Shown here: in pieces, positions 7,603 to 17,057 of the stretch | Numbering within the stretch: the first letter of the stretch is position 1 | How the letters are laid out: each line of letters begins with the position of its first letter | From: Maribacter sedimenticola | GTDB lineage: Bacteria > Bacteroidota > Bacteroidia > Flavobacteriales > Flavobacteriaceae | Direction: 5' to 3' | Length of the DNA: 64,000 nucleotides | Assembly (NCBI RefSeq): GCF_900188415.1 | Contig: NZ_FZNV01000005.1 | Location: forward strand, 1 to 64,000 | The notes under the pieces: model-generated | The model's database searches: none | Seen by the model: only the letters and a program-made list of their open reading frames with translations | Told to the model about the DNA's origin: nothing | Program-made: the position numbers and the translations under genes

Positions 7603-8610
7603 TTACTGGTAATAAGATTTATACCATTTTACAAATTTCTCTATTCCCAATTTTAATTCTGTTTTAGGTTTGAATCCATAATCTCTTGATAAACTTTCAG
7701 AATCTGATAGTGTACTAAATACATCACCGGGTTGCATGGGCATCATTTTGATAATAGCTTTTAAATTCAGACTTTTTTCAATGGCATTAACCATATTCAT
7801 TAGTTTGACAGTTTGATTATTTCCGATATTATATATTTTGTACAAATGATTACTTATATTACCAGATTGAACAATTCGAACCATACTTTCAATTACATCA
7901 TCAATAAATGTAAAATCTCTTTCTAACTTTCCTTGATTAAATATTTTGATTTCTTCATTTTTTAAAATAGCCTTTGTAAATAAAAATATTGCCATATCAG
8001 GTCTACCCCAAGGTCCATAAACTGTAAAAAAACGAAGTCCTGTGGTTTTTAATTTATATAAATGAGAATATGAGTGCGCCATAACTTCATTGCATTTTTT
8101 TGTTGCCGCATATAGACTAACAGGTTTGTCTGTATTGGCAGAAACATTAAAAGGCACTTCATTATCTATACCATAAACACTAGAACTACTGGCGTAGATA
8201 AAATGTTTTATTTTGAACTGTCTACAACATTCTAAAATATTAAAATAGCCTACCAAATTACTATCTATATAGGCTTTAGGGTTTTCAATACTGTATCTCA
8301 CACCTGCTTGTGCAGCTAAATTACAAACCACATCAAATTTTTCTTTCTTAAAAATCAATTGTAGATTTTCCATATCTTCCAATTGGGTTCGTATAAATTT
8401 AAAATTCCCAGAACTATTAACCACTTCAAAATTCCATTTTTTAGCTTGCATTTTAGGAATACCTAACTCAAATAATCGATCATATTTTAAATTTGGATCA
8501 TAATAATCATTTACCGAATCAAGCCCGACAACCTTATACCCAATATGTAATAATGCTTGGGTTAAATGATACCCAATAAAACCTGCGGCGCCAGTAATTA
8601 ATATTTTCAT
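7603..8610 (-). CDS. UDP-glucuronate 4-epimerase
   Basis: An extended SDR epimerase of 335 residues that interconverts UDP-GlcA and UDP-GalA. I chose the start at 8610 (MKILITGAAGFIG) because the glycine motif G7-x-x-G10-x-x-G13 then lies at the usual position; a further in-frame ATG at 8658 would add 16 hydrophobic, family-atypical residues. The SVNDYYDPNLKYDRL block (about 32-46) is characteristic of GlcA 4-epimerases, and the catalytic residues are the serines at about 141-144, Y167 and K171. It is monocistronic on the minus strand, convergent with the GT2 gene. Together with ugd it would provide UDP-GalA for the polysaccharide. Confidence 0.85.
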   Translation of the reverse strand: MKILITGAAGFIGYHLTQALLHIGYKVVGLDSVNDYYDPNLKYDRLFELGIPKMQAKKWNFEVVNSSGNFKFIRTQLEDMENLQLIFKKEKFDVVCNLAAQAGVRYSIENPKAYIDSNLVGYFNILECCRQFKIKHFIYASSSSVYGIDNEVPFNVSANTDKPVSLYAATKKCNEVMAHSYSHLYKLKTTGLRFFTVYGPWGRPDMAIFLFTKAILKNEEIKIFNQGKLERDFTFIDDVIESMVRIVQSGNISNHLYKIYNIGNNQTVKLMNMVNAIEKSLNLKAIIKMMPMQPGDVFSTLSDSESLSRDYGFKPKTELKLGIEKFVKWYKSYYQ

Positions 8611-8984
8611 ATACAATATATTTAAGAATAGAAATGCTATCCTTATAATTTGTTTCAAAAATAACTAAGTAAATAATGATAACATCACTTTGATAATATT
8701 AAAATTTACTCTTAATAAGATTTGAGCCAAACTATATATTTATTAGAATACTCATTTATAAAAATAATCTGGTATATTATTATATACAAAATATTTCATA
8801 ACCGATTTAATTACTATTTATCCAATTTATTAACGATAGATAAATGCTTATCTCTAAATTAGCTGAAATAAAAAGCATCTATATTTATGTTTTATACATT
8901 GAATACTATTTTCTTATTATAGATTTTTACATTACCATAATTTAAACTGAATAAAAGCAATATTGATTTTTAATTCCAATACAA
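8611..8984. other. AT-rich divergent intergenic region between the epimerase and wzy genes
   Basis: 374 bp with no credible coding frame and no RNA gene seen. It must hold the promoters of the minus-strand epimerase and of the plus-strand 8985-17004 operon, but no clean TAnnTTTG box with partner was found on either strand. Confidence 0.6.
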
Positions 8985-10247
8985 TTGTTTAACGAAAGTG
9001 ACATAAAATATAATAGTAATCTTGGCTTAGGGCTCCTGATAATACTAACAATTGTGTTTCTCAATGCTTTAGGACCATATTTACAACTACAAAAGGTAAC
9101 GACCTATGGTTTAGTGCCACTACTTTTTTTAATATCAGCTAAATTTTATTATTTAAATCCGTTTCAGAAAAAAAAGGAATTTTTAATAATTGTTTTAATT
9201 TTTCTTACAAGTTTAATATCAGCTTATACTTATGTAAATTATGAGCAACTGATAACAGGATATACACGACAATTCAGTGTAATTCTAATTGTATTTATTC
9301 CTTTAGCGTTAAATTATAAATATGATTATACAGATTATTTTCACATAGGTTTTATCATATCTATTTTGACACTTATCTATATTATGTATACATCTGGTCA
9401 ATTCGATTTAATAAATTTCGCTAAAGATTCAGATTCACGAGATAAATTATTAATTAATGCAAACACATATTCCTATTTAATGTTTTTTGCTAATTTCTCT
9501 CTGTTTTACTTATATCAAAAATATAAGAGTAAAATATTGTTAATACTATTGATTGTCATTCCAATACTATTTGTAATAGTTTCTTTTGTTACGCAATCAA
9601 GATCGGGAATTCTAATTTTAATAATGTCCAACGTTATATATTGGCTTGTCATTAACAAGATTGAAACCCCCACAAAATTTCAAAAAATTTTTAGAATAGT
9701 TACCATTGTTTTAATTTTTTCATTTTTAGCGTTTCAATTCTGGGAGTATTATAAAGACTCGAGCATTAAGAATAGATTTGATGTAACTACAAACAGAGTT
9801 GATGCAAGAGAAATTTTACTAGTTGAGTCTTTTGATATTTTTGTTGACAATATGATTTTTGGTGTAGGTTTAGACCAAATTCCAAATTATACAAGTTTAA
9901 GATTATTTTCACATAATACTTATGTAGAAATTTTAGCGGAACAAGGTATTATTGGAGGTCTTTTGTTATTATTTTTATATGGCCTACCACTAAGGATGTG
10001 TATTAAAAATATTGTCAAATATTCTAATGATTCAATATTGAAGATAAATCTTCTATTTCTTATCATGTTTTATTTTTACAATAATTTCTATCCTTTCTAC
10101 AAATTTGGATTTTCCATGCTTTATTTCTTTCTAATTCTAAGCATACAGTTCAAAAAAATAGTTGAACTCCAAAATAATTCTTCAAACAAAATTGTTATCC
10201 ACAAGAAAGCAGAATCAATTAACACGAAAAAATATTTAGGTCACTAG
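8985..10247 (+). CDS. O-antigen/exopolysaccharide polymerase (Wzy-like), first set
   Basis: A 420-residue integral membrane protein with about ten to twelve hydrophobic segments. It carries the Wzy/O-antigen ligase signature region: a TQSRSGIL motif near 205, and a large periplasmic loop with GVGLDQIP and SHNTYVEILAEQGIIGG around 290-330. The start is taken as TTG at 8985: the frame is closed upstream at 8952, and no in-frame ATG occurs until well inside the membrane domain. It would polymerise lipid-linked repeat units in the periplasm. It is followed after 11 bp by the flippase gene, so the two probably form one operon with the glycosyltransferases. WaaL ligase is the alternative; the linkage to wzx favours Wzy. 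No gene symbol is given because Wzy proteins are poorly conserved. Confidence 0.75.
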   Translation: MFNESDIKYNSNLGLGLLIILTIVFLNALGPYLQLQKVTTYGLVPLLFLISAKFYYLNPFQKKKEFLIIVLIFLTSLISAYTYVNYEQLITGYTRQFSVILIVFIPLALNYKYDYTDYFHIGFIISILTLIYIMYTSGQFDLINFAKDSDSRDKLLINANTYSYLMFFANFSLFYLYQKYKSKILLILLIVIPILFVIVSFVTQSRSGILILIMSNVIYWLVINKIETPTKFQKIFRIVTIVLIFSFLAFQFWEYYKDSSIKNRFDVTTNRVDAREILLVESFDIFVDNMIFGVGLDQIPNYTSLRLFSHNTYVEILAEQGIIGGLLLLFLYGLPLRMCIKNIVKYSNDSILKINLLFLIMFYFYNNFYPFYKFGFSMLYFFLILSIQFKKIVELQNNSSNKIVIHKKAESINTKKYLGH

Positions 10248-10258
10248 CTCATAATACT

Positions 10259-11713
10259 ATGTCTATAAAAAATAAAGCCATAAGTAGTTTTGGGTGGATT
10301 CTTACTGAGGGATTATTTAGCCAAGGATTTCTTTTTATGGTAGGAATAATTTTAGCAAGACTATTAACCCCTGTTGACTTTGGTGTCATTGGAATTATTA
10401 CTGCAATCATAGCAATTTCAAATAGCGTTGTAGAAGGAGGTTTTGGAAGTGCATTGATTAGAAAAGTTGATGCAGATACAATAGATTATAATACTATTTT
10501 CTACTCTAACCTTACCATTGCAATAATTATCTACTTTTTTTTATTAATTGGAGCCACAACATTAGCCGGCTATTTCGATGTAGCTGTTTTAAGCAAAATA
10601 ATTCCATTTGCAGGAATTTTATTAATAATAAACTCTTTTTCTATAGTTCAACGGGCTATCTTAACAAAAGTTCTAAATTTTAAAACACAAGCATTAATTT
10701 CAATAATAGCTTCTTTTGGTAGTGGCCTGACTGCCATAATTATGGCCTATCAGAATTTTGGTATTTGGAGTTTAGTAACTCTTGCTATTCTTAGACCTTT
10801 ATTAAATAGTATATTACTTTGGTATCATAGTAAATGGAGGCCTTCTTTAATTTTCTCAATAAAAAGTTTTAAAGAGCTTTTCAATTATGGATATAAATTA
10901 TTGATTACCAATTTAATACATAGTTTTTATAGAAATATTTATTACGTTCTTATCGGAAAATATTTTAATACACAAACTTTAGGGTATTATACAAGAGCAG
11001 AACAATTTCAAGCACCATTTTCCTCAAATATAACTACGGCTATTCAACGATTAAGTTTTCCAATACTTTCTAAAGTTCAAAATGACCATGAATTATTAAA
11101 AAGTAGGTTTATCAAATTTTTAAGATTTAGTATGTTTCTTAATTTTACTGTCATGTTTGTCATTGCTGCAATTGCAGAACCAATGGTCATTTTACTTGTA
11201 GGTGAAAAATGGAGGGCGTCAATTTTATATCTACAATTGCTTTGCGTGCCTGGTATATTATATCCTTTACAAATATTACATCTCAATTTATTATTAGTAA
11301 AAGGTTATTCTAATTTAAATTTAAAATTGGAATTAATTAAAAAAATGATTTTAATTCCTTTGGTTTTAGGCACTGCTTTACTAGGAATTGAAGCATTATT
11401 AGCAGGAATTGTTATTTTTGCTTTTATTGAATTTTTTATCAATAATCATTATACCAAAACTATCATAAATTATAGTTTAAAAGAACAATTAAAAGATATT
11501 ATACCTTTTATATTGTTAGGCATAGCTTTATTCATAATAATGTACACAATAACTTTTATTGATATGGGTTATTTAGCTATGGTTATTATTCAACTTACTA
11601 TTGGTATTACTTTTTTTATAAGTACAAATGAATTTATAAAACTTCCAGAATATTTAGAGATAAAAGATAAAATCATTGAATTCTTTTACAAGGCAAGAAA
11701 ACATGAAAAATAA
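10259..11713 (+). CDS. Lipid-linked oligosaccharide flippase (Wzx/WzxC-like), first set
   Basis: A 484-residue membrane protein of the MOP superfamily with about 12-14 transmembrane segments. The N-terminus (GWILTEGLFSQGFLFMVGI, then LARLLTPVDFGVIGI at about 33-47) matches the WzxC/PST branch of polysaccharide exporters. It would flip the undecaprenyl-pyrophosphate-linked repeat unit to the periplasmic side for the adjacent polymerase. It lies 11 bp after wzy and overlaps the next glycosyltransferase gene by 11 bp, indicating translational coupling. Confidence 0.85.
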   Translation: MSIKNKAISSFGWILTEGLFSQGFLFMVGIILARLLTPVDFGVIGIITAIIAISNSVVEGGFGSALIRKVDADTIDYNTIFYSNLTIAIIIYFFLLIGATTLAGYFDVAVLSKIIPFAGILLIINSFSIVQRAILTKVLNFKTQALISIIASFGSGLTAIIMAYQNFGIWSLVTLAILRPLLNSILLWYHSKWRPSLIFSIKSFKELFNYGYKLLITNLIHSFYRNIYYVLIGKYFNTQTLGYYTRAEQFQAPFSSNITTAIQRLSFPILSKVQNDHELLKSRFIKFLRFSMFLNFTVMFVIAAIAEPMVILLVGEKWRASILYLQLLCVPGILYPLQILHLNLLLVKGYSNLNLKLELIKKMILIPLVLGTALLGIEALLAGIVIFAFIEFFINNHYTKTIINYSLKEQLKDIIPFILLGIALFIIMYTITFIDMGYLAMVIIQLTIGITFFISTNEFIKLPEYLEIKDKIIEFFYKARKHEK

Positions 11714-12800
11714 AATTCAAGTAGCATTTTTGCTTTCAAGAATTTTGGTAGATGGTGGCATCACTAGGGTTACCGCAATGCTGACACAGCAATTTGCAAA
11801 TGATGAAAGGTTTCATATTCATGTAATTAGTTATCAACCAATTCAAAAAGGAGGCTATCACTGGGATTCTAATTTATCGTATTATGAACTTGTTGGTGAA
11901 GGTGTAAAAATGAAAAGAGGAATTTTCAAGGCCACATCTAAACTAAGAAAAATTCTAACTCAACAAAATATAACGACGTTAATCAGCTGTGGTCAAGAAA
12001 TTGGTCCATTAGGAGCTTTAAGCACTTTAGGTAAATCAACAAAATTTGTGTATTGGTCTCACTCTAGTTTTAAGGGTAAAACACATAGTAAGTTTAAAAT
12101 TTTGAATGAACTTTTTACCACTACATTTGCTGATGTAATTATAAGCTTGACCAAGGTTGATAAAATTAATTACAAAAAAGGGACTCTTGCCAAAAAGGTA
12201 GTGCAAATATATAATCCAGTAGATCCAACTCTTCTAGAGCAAACACATAATTATAATCCATCATTAAATAAAATCATAAGCGTTGGCAGACTATCATTTC
12301 AAAAAAATTTTCTTCTTTTAATTGACGTGGCTAAAAAAGTAATTATTTCTAACCCCAACATTCAATGGGATATTTATGGTGATGGATATCAAAGGGATGA
12401 ATTAAAAAATAAAATCCATGAATATGGATTAGAACAACATGTTATTCTCAAAGGTCATGCTACAAATATTTATGAAATTTACAAAAACTATTCGTTAATG
12501 GTGATGACATCTAGGTTTGAAGGGTTTCCAATGAGTTTAATTGAAGGATTGGCAACAAAATTACCTTTAATTAGTTTTGACATACCAACAGGTCCAAATG
12601 AAATTATAGAAGAGGGGGTTAATGGTTTTTTAATTGAACCAGAAAATGTAGATGCAATGGCATATAAAATTGAAGAATTACTTTCTGACCAAAACAAACT
12701 TAATTCCTTTTCCAAAGCAGCCTTTAAATCTAGTGAAGCCTTTAGTATGAAAACCATTTATGACAAATGGGTTTCCCTATTCATTTCACTTGCAAAATAA
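11703..12800 (+). CDS. Family 4 glycosyltransferase
   Basis: A GT-B fold enzyme of 365 residues. The start at 11703 (MKNKIQVAFLLSRI) is preferred to an in-frame codon at 11676, because it places the first beta strand at the N-terminus; it overlaps the wzx stop by 11 bp. The C-terminal donor domain has SVGRLSFQKN (about 196-205), YGDGYQRDEL, and the acid-rich motif SRFEGFPMSLIEGLA with the E-x7-E pair of retaining GT4 enzymes. It is probably cytoplasmic or peripheral on the membrane. It belongs to the 8985-17004 operon. The sugar transferred is unknown. Confidence 0.85.
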   Translation: MKNKIQVAFLLSRILVDGGITRVTAMLTQQFANDERFHIHVISYQPIQKGGYHWDSNLSYYELVGEGVKMKRGIFKATSKLRKILTQQNITTLISCGQEIGPLGALSTLGKSTKFVYWSHSSFKGKTHSKFKILNELFTTTFADVIISLTKVDKINYKKGTLAKKVVQIYNPVDPTLLEQTHNYNPSLNKIISVGRLSFQKNFLLLIDVAKKVIISNPNIQWDIYGDGYQRDELKNKIHEYGLEQHVILKGHATNIYEIYKNYSLMVMTSRFEGFPMSLIEGLATKLPLISFDIPTGPNEIIEEGVNGFLIEPENVDAMAYKIEELLSDQNKLNSFSKAAFKSSEAFSMKTIYDKWVSLFISLAK

Positions 12801-12847
12801 ACTGGAGCCATAAAAAAATTATTAATAAACGCTACCTAACCTATCAA

Positions 12848-14077
12848 ATGACCATTCTCTATTTATATCAATATTTCACCACCCCCAAAGTATCTGGGGG
12901 AACAAGAGCTTATGATTTGGCTAAGAAGTTTGTTCAAAATGGACACGAAGTAATTTTTATAACTACATCTCATGGATTTTCTTATAAACCTGAGGGACGA
13001 TGGCAATATCTAGAACTTGAACAAATGAAATTTCATGTCCTAAATATTGAAAGGACATCGAATTCTACTTCTTATTTTAAAAGGATTATTAATTTTTTAA
13101 AATTTATTTGGTTTGCCAGTTTTAAAATCTTAAAACTAAAAGGAGATGTTGTTTTAGCTTCGTCTACTCCTCTAACCATTGGCATTCCTGCCTTAATAAA
13201 AAAGTGGAAAGATAAAACACCTTTTATATTTGAAGCACGAGATGTGTGGCCCGAAGCGGTAATTGCTATTGGGGCAATTAAAAACAAAATGGCTCAATCA
13301 TTATTATATAAATTAGAAGCTACAATTTACAAAAATGCTGCAGCGATTATTCCACTATCAATAGATATGAAAGCCTCTATAACAAAACGATATCCAAATT
13401 TAAAATGCCCTATAATAAGTGTTGAGAATATTGCTGCCTTAGAGCGTTTTAAAAATGAGTATAATCCTAACGTTTCGTTTATAGAAAAAAAATTAGGTTT
13501 TAAGCCAAGATTTACAATTTTATATGCTGGTACATTTGGAAGGGTAAACGGATTAAGTTACGTAATAGAACTCGCTGCGAAACTCAAAACTATAGATCCT
13601 ACTATTGTTTTTGTTTTAATAGGTTTAGGGGCTGAAAAAGAGATGTTAATCGATAAGGCAGAAGAGTATGGTATTTTAAATAAAAATGTTTTTATTTTTG
13701 GACCTGTCCCTAAAGAGCAACTTCCTCAATATTACTATGAATCTGACATGGGAAGTTCATTTGTTATAGCGATTAAAGAGTTATGGGCAAATTCTGCAAA
13801 TAAATTTTTTGATTCCCTCGCAGCTGGTAGACCGGTATTGATAAACCATGAAGGATGGCAAATGGATGTTTTAGAACATACTAATTCAGGTTTTGTTCTT
13901 CCATTTGATCTAAGTAAACTAGATGATCAAGTTTTGAATAATTTTATCGACTATACCTTAAACGCTTCCTTATTAAATAACCAAAAAAACAATTGCCTTA
14001 ATTTAGCAGAAAGGTATTCGTTAGATGCTGCAACAAAAAAATACTTAGAATTATTTAATTCCATGGGTTTGCCCTAA
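12848..14077 (+). CDS. Family 4 glycosyltransferase, WbuB-like
   Basis: A 409-residue GT-B enzyme. I chose ATG 12848 (MTILYLYQYFTTPK); the longer frame from 12767 would overlap the preceding gene by 34 bp and add unrelated residues. The N-terminal YLYQYFTTPKVSGGTRAYDL and FEARDVWPEAVIAIGAI (about 124-140) are hallmarks of the WbuB-like subgroup, whose characterised members transfer N-acetyl-L-fucosamine as an early step on lipid-linked units. The donor region has ILYAGTFGRVNGL and the PVPKEQLPQYY turn. The paralogue at 28489 has the same two motifs, giving one WbuB-like enzyme per Wzx/Wzy set. The donor here is not established. Confidence 0.8.
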   Translation: MTILYLYQYFTTPKVSGGTRAYDLAKKFVQNGHEVIFITTSHGFSYKPEGRWQYLELEQMKFHVLNIERTSNSTSYFKRIINFLKFIWFASFKILKLKGDVVLASSTPLTIGIPALIKKWKDKTPFIFEARDVWPEAVIAIGAIKNKMAQSLLYKLEATIYKNAAAIIPLSIDMKASITKRYPNLKCPIISVENIAALERFKNEYNPNVSFIEKKLGFKPRFTILYAGTFGRVNGLSYVIELAAKLKTIDPTIVFVLIGLGAEKEMLIDKAEEYGILNKNVFIFGPVPKEQLPQYYYESDMGSSFVIAIKELWANSANKFFDSLAAGRPVLINHEGWQMDVLEHTNSGFVLPFDLSKLDDQVLNNFIDYTLNASLLNNQKNNCLNLAERYSLDAATKKYLELFNSMGLP

Positions 14078-14205
14078 TAGCATCTTAAATTTTATTAAAT
14101 CTAATTCAGTTATTTAAGTGTTTAAACTCCCTAAAGAAATTAATAAATTATAATTTGGATTAATAATCTATTAATTAATGGATTATAAATTAAGTAAAAA
14201 TTAAA

Positions 14206-15327
14206 ATGAAAATAGCGTTACTATTAAGTAGAATAGAACAAACAGGAGTAACAACTCATACTTTAGATTTAACTAAGGGATTAATAGATGAAGGACATGA
14301 GGTATTTCTTATTACCGGAGGTAAAGTTCAAGAAGACAATAATAGAATTGACGCATTTTATGAGCAATTTATTAGCTTAGGTGCACAAGTTAAAATTTTT
14401 AAAACTCCCAAGGGATCTTTAATAAATAAAGCAATTGTTACCGTAAGTTCAATATTTAATATCATTAAACTGATCAAATCTTGCAATCCAGATATAATTC
14501 ATGCACAATCACCATATATGACTTTTATACCTTGGTTAATGGGTAAAAATTTCACTACTACTATTCACAACACCAAGCTGAAAAAAAATATAAAATTTAA
14601 GAACCCAACACATCTTATTGCAATAAGTAAGGAGTCTGAAATAATGAGTCAAAAGGTTTTTGGAATATCACCTAAAGATATTACAATAGTAAATCATGGC
14701 GTATCAGAAAGATTTGGGACATCTATTTCTGAAAGTAAAAAGAATCAGCTAAAAGATAAATTCAAAATACCCAAAGACAAGATAATAGTTGGTTTCGTTG
14801 GTCGGCTTACAAAAGATAAAGGGTGTGATATTCTATTTAATGCCATAAAAAAATTAAATGACACTGTACTTTCACAAAGTCATTTCATTTTCGTAGGTAG
14901 CACTAAAGATTCTGCAGACCATCAATGGCTTCGGCAAAATCTTGAAGAAAAAAATATTGACATTTATTGTTCTATTGTTGATTTTCAAGACCCAAAACCA
15001 TTCTATGACATTTTTGATATTTTTGTACTCCCCTCTAGATTTGAATCATTTCCATTAGTTATTTTAGAAGCAATGATGAGTGAATGTGCTACTGTACGAA
15101 GTCAGGTAGAGGGTGCTCTTGAACAAATACACCATGGTGTAAATGGTATGCTTTTTCCAAATGAAGATGTTAATGCATTAAGTCTTATTCTTCAAAAGCT
15201 GATATTGAATGATGCATTTAGAACTGAGCTAGCCAATAAAGGAAAGTCAAAAGCGTTAAAAGAGTATACCATACCCGTAATGACAAAAAACACTTTAAAA
15301 GTATACGATAAAATTAGGCTGAATTGA
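14206..15327 (+). CDS. Family 4 glycosyltransferase
   Basis: A GT-B fold enzyme of 373 residues that starts with KIALLLSRIEQTGVTTHTLD, a glycine/threonine-rich acceptor-side loop. The donor domain shows GFVGRLTKDKGCDILFNAIK (about 199-218) and LPSRFESFPLVILEAMMS, with the E-x7-E pair of retaining GT4 transferases. It lies 128 bp after the WbuB-like gene, a larger gap than between the earlier genes, but no terminator is visible, so it probably remains in the same transcript. It is followed by the PglC-like initiating transferase. Confidence 0.85.
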   Translation: MKIALLLSRIEQTGVTTHTLDLTKGLIDEGHEVFLITGGKVQEDNNRIDAFYEQFISLGAQVKIFKTPKGSLINKAIVTVSSIFNIIKLIKSCNPDIIHAQSPYMTFIPWLMGKNFTTTIHNTKLKKNIKFKNPTHLIAISKESEIMSQKVFGISPKDITIVNHGVSERFGTSISESKKNQLKDKFKIPKDKIIVGFVGRLTKDKGCDILFNAIKKLNDTVLSQSHFIFVGSTKDSADHQWLRQNLEEKNIDIYCSIVDFQDPKPFYDIFDIFVLPSRFESFPLVILEAMMSECATVRSQVEGALEQIHHGVNGMLFPNEDVNALSLILQKLILNDAFRTELANKGKSKALKEYTIPVMTKNTLKVYDKIRLN

Positions 15328-15388
15328 TTTACATAAAACAAACACCTACAAATTCTTAATTTAGGTATCATTAAAAGTACTTCAGATT

Positions 15389-15994
15389 ATGTATAGCTAC
15401 ATTAAAAATATATTGGATTTTATTTCGGCATTATTAGCCCTATTATTATTATCACCAATTTTTGTACTTATTACAATTGTTCTGTTATTTTCCAATAAAG
15501 GAAAACCCTTTTTCATTCAAAAAAGACCAGGTAAAAATGGAAAAATTTTTAGTATTATTAAGTTCAAGACCATGAATAATAATAAAGATTCTAATGGCAA
15601 ACTTTTACCAGATTATCAGAGAATAACATCATTTGGGAATTTTATAAGAGAAAAATCATTAGATGAAATACCTCAACTTTTAAATGTAATCAAAGGAGAC
15701 ATGTCTATTGTAGGCCCACGGCCCCTACTCGTCTCATACCTCCCCTTATATTCAACAGAGGAAGCAAAAAGACATCTAGTTAAGCCCGGTATTACAGGAT
15801 GGGCTCAAGTAAATGGTAGAAACGCTATTAGTTGGAAACAGAAATTTGAATATGATGTTTGGTATGTAAACCATATAAGTTTCATGACTGATTTAAAAAT
15901 ACTTTTCAAAACCATAGGTAAAGTATTTAAATCTGAGGGAATATCTGCTAGTGAAGAAGTTACTATGGAATTATTTACAGGCACAAAGGATTGA
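15389..15994 (+). CDS. Undecaprenyl-phosphate sugar-1-phosphate transferase (PglC-like initiating enzyme), first
   Basis: A small 201-residue member of the bacterial sugar transferase (polyprenyl-phosphate phosphoglycosyltransferase) family, the minimal PglC size without the N-terminal CoA-binding or multispan domain of WbaP/WcaJ. One membrane-inserted helix lies at about 8-34, followed by IKFKTM at 57-62. The catalytic Asp-Glu dyad is D92-E93 in SLDEIPQLLNV, and the SIVGPRP motif is at 106-112. It transfers the first sugar-1-phosphate of the repeat unit to undecaprenyl phosphate on the cytoplasmic face. The C-terminal tail (about 175-201) is slightly longer than minimal. It is followed closely by the acyltransferase-like gene at 16000. 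A second such enzyme is at 35126. Confidence 0.9.
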   Translation: MYSYIKNILDFISALLALLLLSPIFVLITIVLLFSNKGKPFFIQKRPGKNGKIFSIIKFKTMNNNKDSNGKLLPDYQRITSFGNFIREKSLDEIPQLLNVIKGDMSIVGPRPLLVSYLPLYSTEEAKRHLVKPGITGWAQVNGRNAISWKQKFEYDVWYVNHISFMTDLKILFKTIGKVFKSEGISASEEVTMELFTGTKD

Positions 15995-15999
15995 CAATA

Positions 16000-17004
16000 A
16001 TGATAGAGATTATAACTGATGGAAAAGAATGGAAAAAAAGGTTAATGAAATTTGATTTTTATGACTTTTACCACACCTTTGATTATCATCATTTATCTAA
16101 AAAAGATAGAGAAACACCCTTACTTATGGTGTATTCTCAAGATGAAATTAATATTGCTATACCTTTTTTAAAGCGAGAGATTGAAGGAACACCTTATTTC
16201 GACTTAACTTCAGTATACGGCTATGCAGGTCCAATCTATAATAATCTTCCTGAAAACTTTGATAATACTATCTTTAGTAACGAACTGAAAGATTACTTAA
16301 TACGTAATAAAATAATTAGTGTTTTTTCAAGGCTAAATCCATATTTTAATCAACAGTCTCTGATTTTAAATAATTTAGGTGAGACACCTATTAGTGGAAA
16401 AGTAGTAAATATAGATTTAACTAAAAGTATAGAAGAACAACGCACCCAATACGGAAAAAGCACAAAAAACCGCACCAATAAATGCCGGCGAATAGCCACT
16501 GTGAAAGAAGTCACATCGCAAGAAGATTTAGAAACTTATATTGATATATATTATGAAAATATGGACCGTTTAGGTGCTAAAGATTCATATTATTTTTCAA
16601 AAGAGTATTTTTTCAATTTTCTGAAATCTAAAGATTTTAAAACGCGTGTTTTATTAGTTATTGAGAATGAATCAGGTAAAGCAATGGCGGGATCTATGTT
16701 TGTGGAAACTAATACTATTGTACAATTCCATTTATCTGGGACTCGTACAAAATTCTTGAATTGGGCTCCAGCAAATCTTTTTTTAGATGAAATGAGATTA
16801 TTAGCTACTGCAGAAGGCTATCAAATTTTTAATCTTGGTGGAGGTTTAGGCGGGCAAGAAGATTCATTATTTAATTTCAAAGCTTCTTTTTCAAAGGACC
16901 ATAGAGATTTTAGGCTTTGGAAGTATATTGTTAATAATACTGCTTATTCAGAATTATCAAAAGATAAAGAAGGTGACTTTTTTCCTTTATATAGAAAATT
17001 ATAA
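16000..17004 (+). CDS. FemAB/GNAT-fold acyltransferase-like protein of the polysaccharide cluster
   Basis: A 334-residue soluble protein. The ATG at 16000 lies 5 bp after the PglC-like stop; an in-frame TTG at 15991 would overlap that stop. The second half (about 165-310) resembles the FemAB / GNAT-type fold seen in peptidoglycan-bridge and polysaccharide-associated acyltransferases: it has an AGSMFVETNTIVQFHLSGT strand pair and a FNLGGGLGGQEDSLFNFKASF block near 280-300, the GG..D..L..FK pattern typical of this group. It probably transfers an acyl or aminoacyl group to an amino sugar of the repeat unit; the donor (acyl-CoA or aminoacyl-tRNA) cannot be told. It is the last gene of the plus-strand set and convergent with the gene at 17058. 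Confidence 0.7.
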   Translation: MIEIITDGKEWKKRLMKFDFYDFYHTFDYHHLSKKDRETPLLMVYSQDEINIAIPFLKREIEGTPYFDLTSVYGYAGPIYNNLPENFDNTIFSNELKDYLIRNKIISVFSRLNPYFNQQSLILNNLGETPISGKVVNIDLTKSIEEQRTQYGKSTKNRTNKCRRIATVKEVTSQEDLETYIDIYYENMDRLGAKDSYYFSKEYFFNFLKSKDFKTRVLLVIENESGKAMAGSMFVETNTIVQFHLSGTRTKFLNWAPANLFLDEMRLLATAEGYQIFNLGGGLGGQEDSLFNFKASFSKDHRDFRLWKYIVNNTAYSELSKDKEGDFFPLYRKL

Positions 17005-17057
17005 TCCCCAATTCATTTTAAATAATTAAAATTTGGTTAATTGATTTCTAATATATT

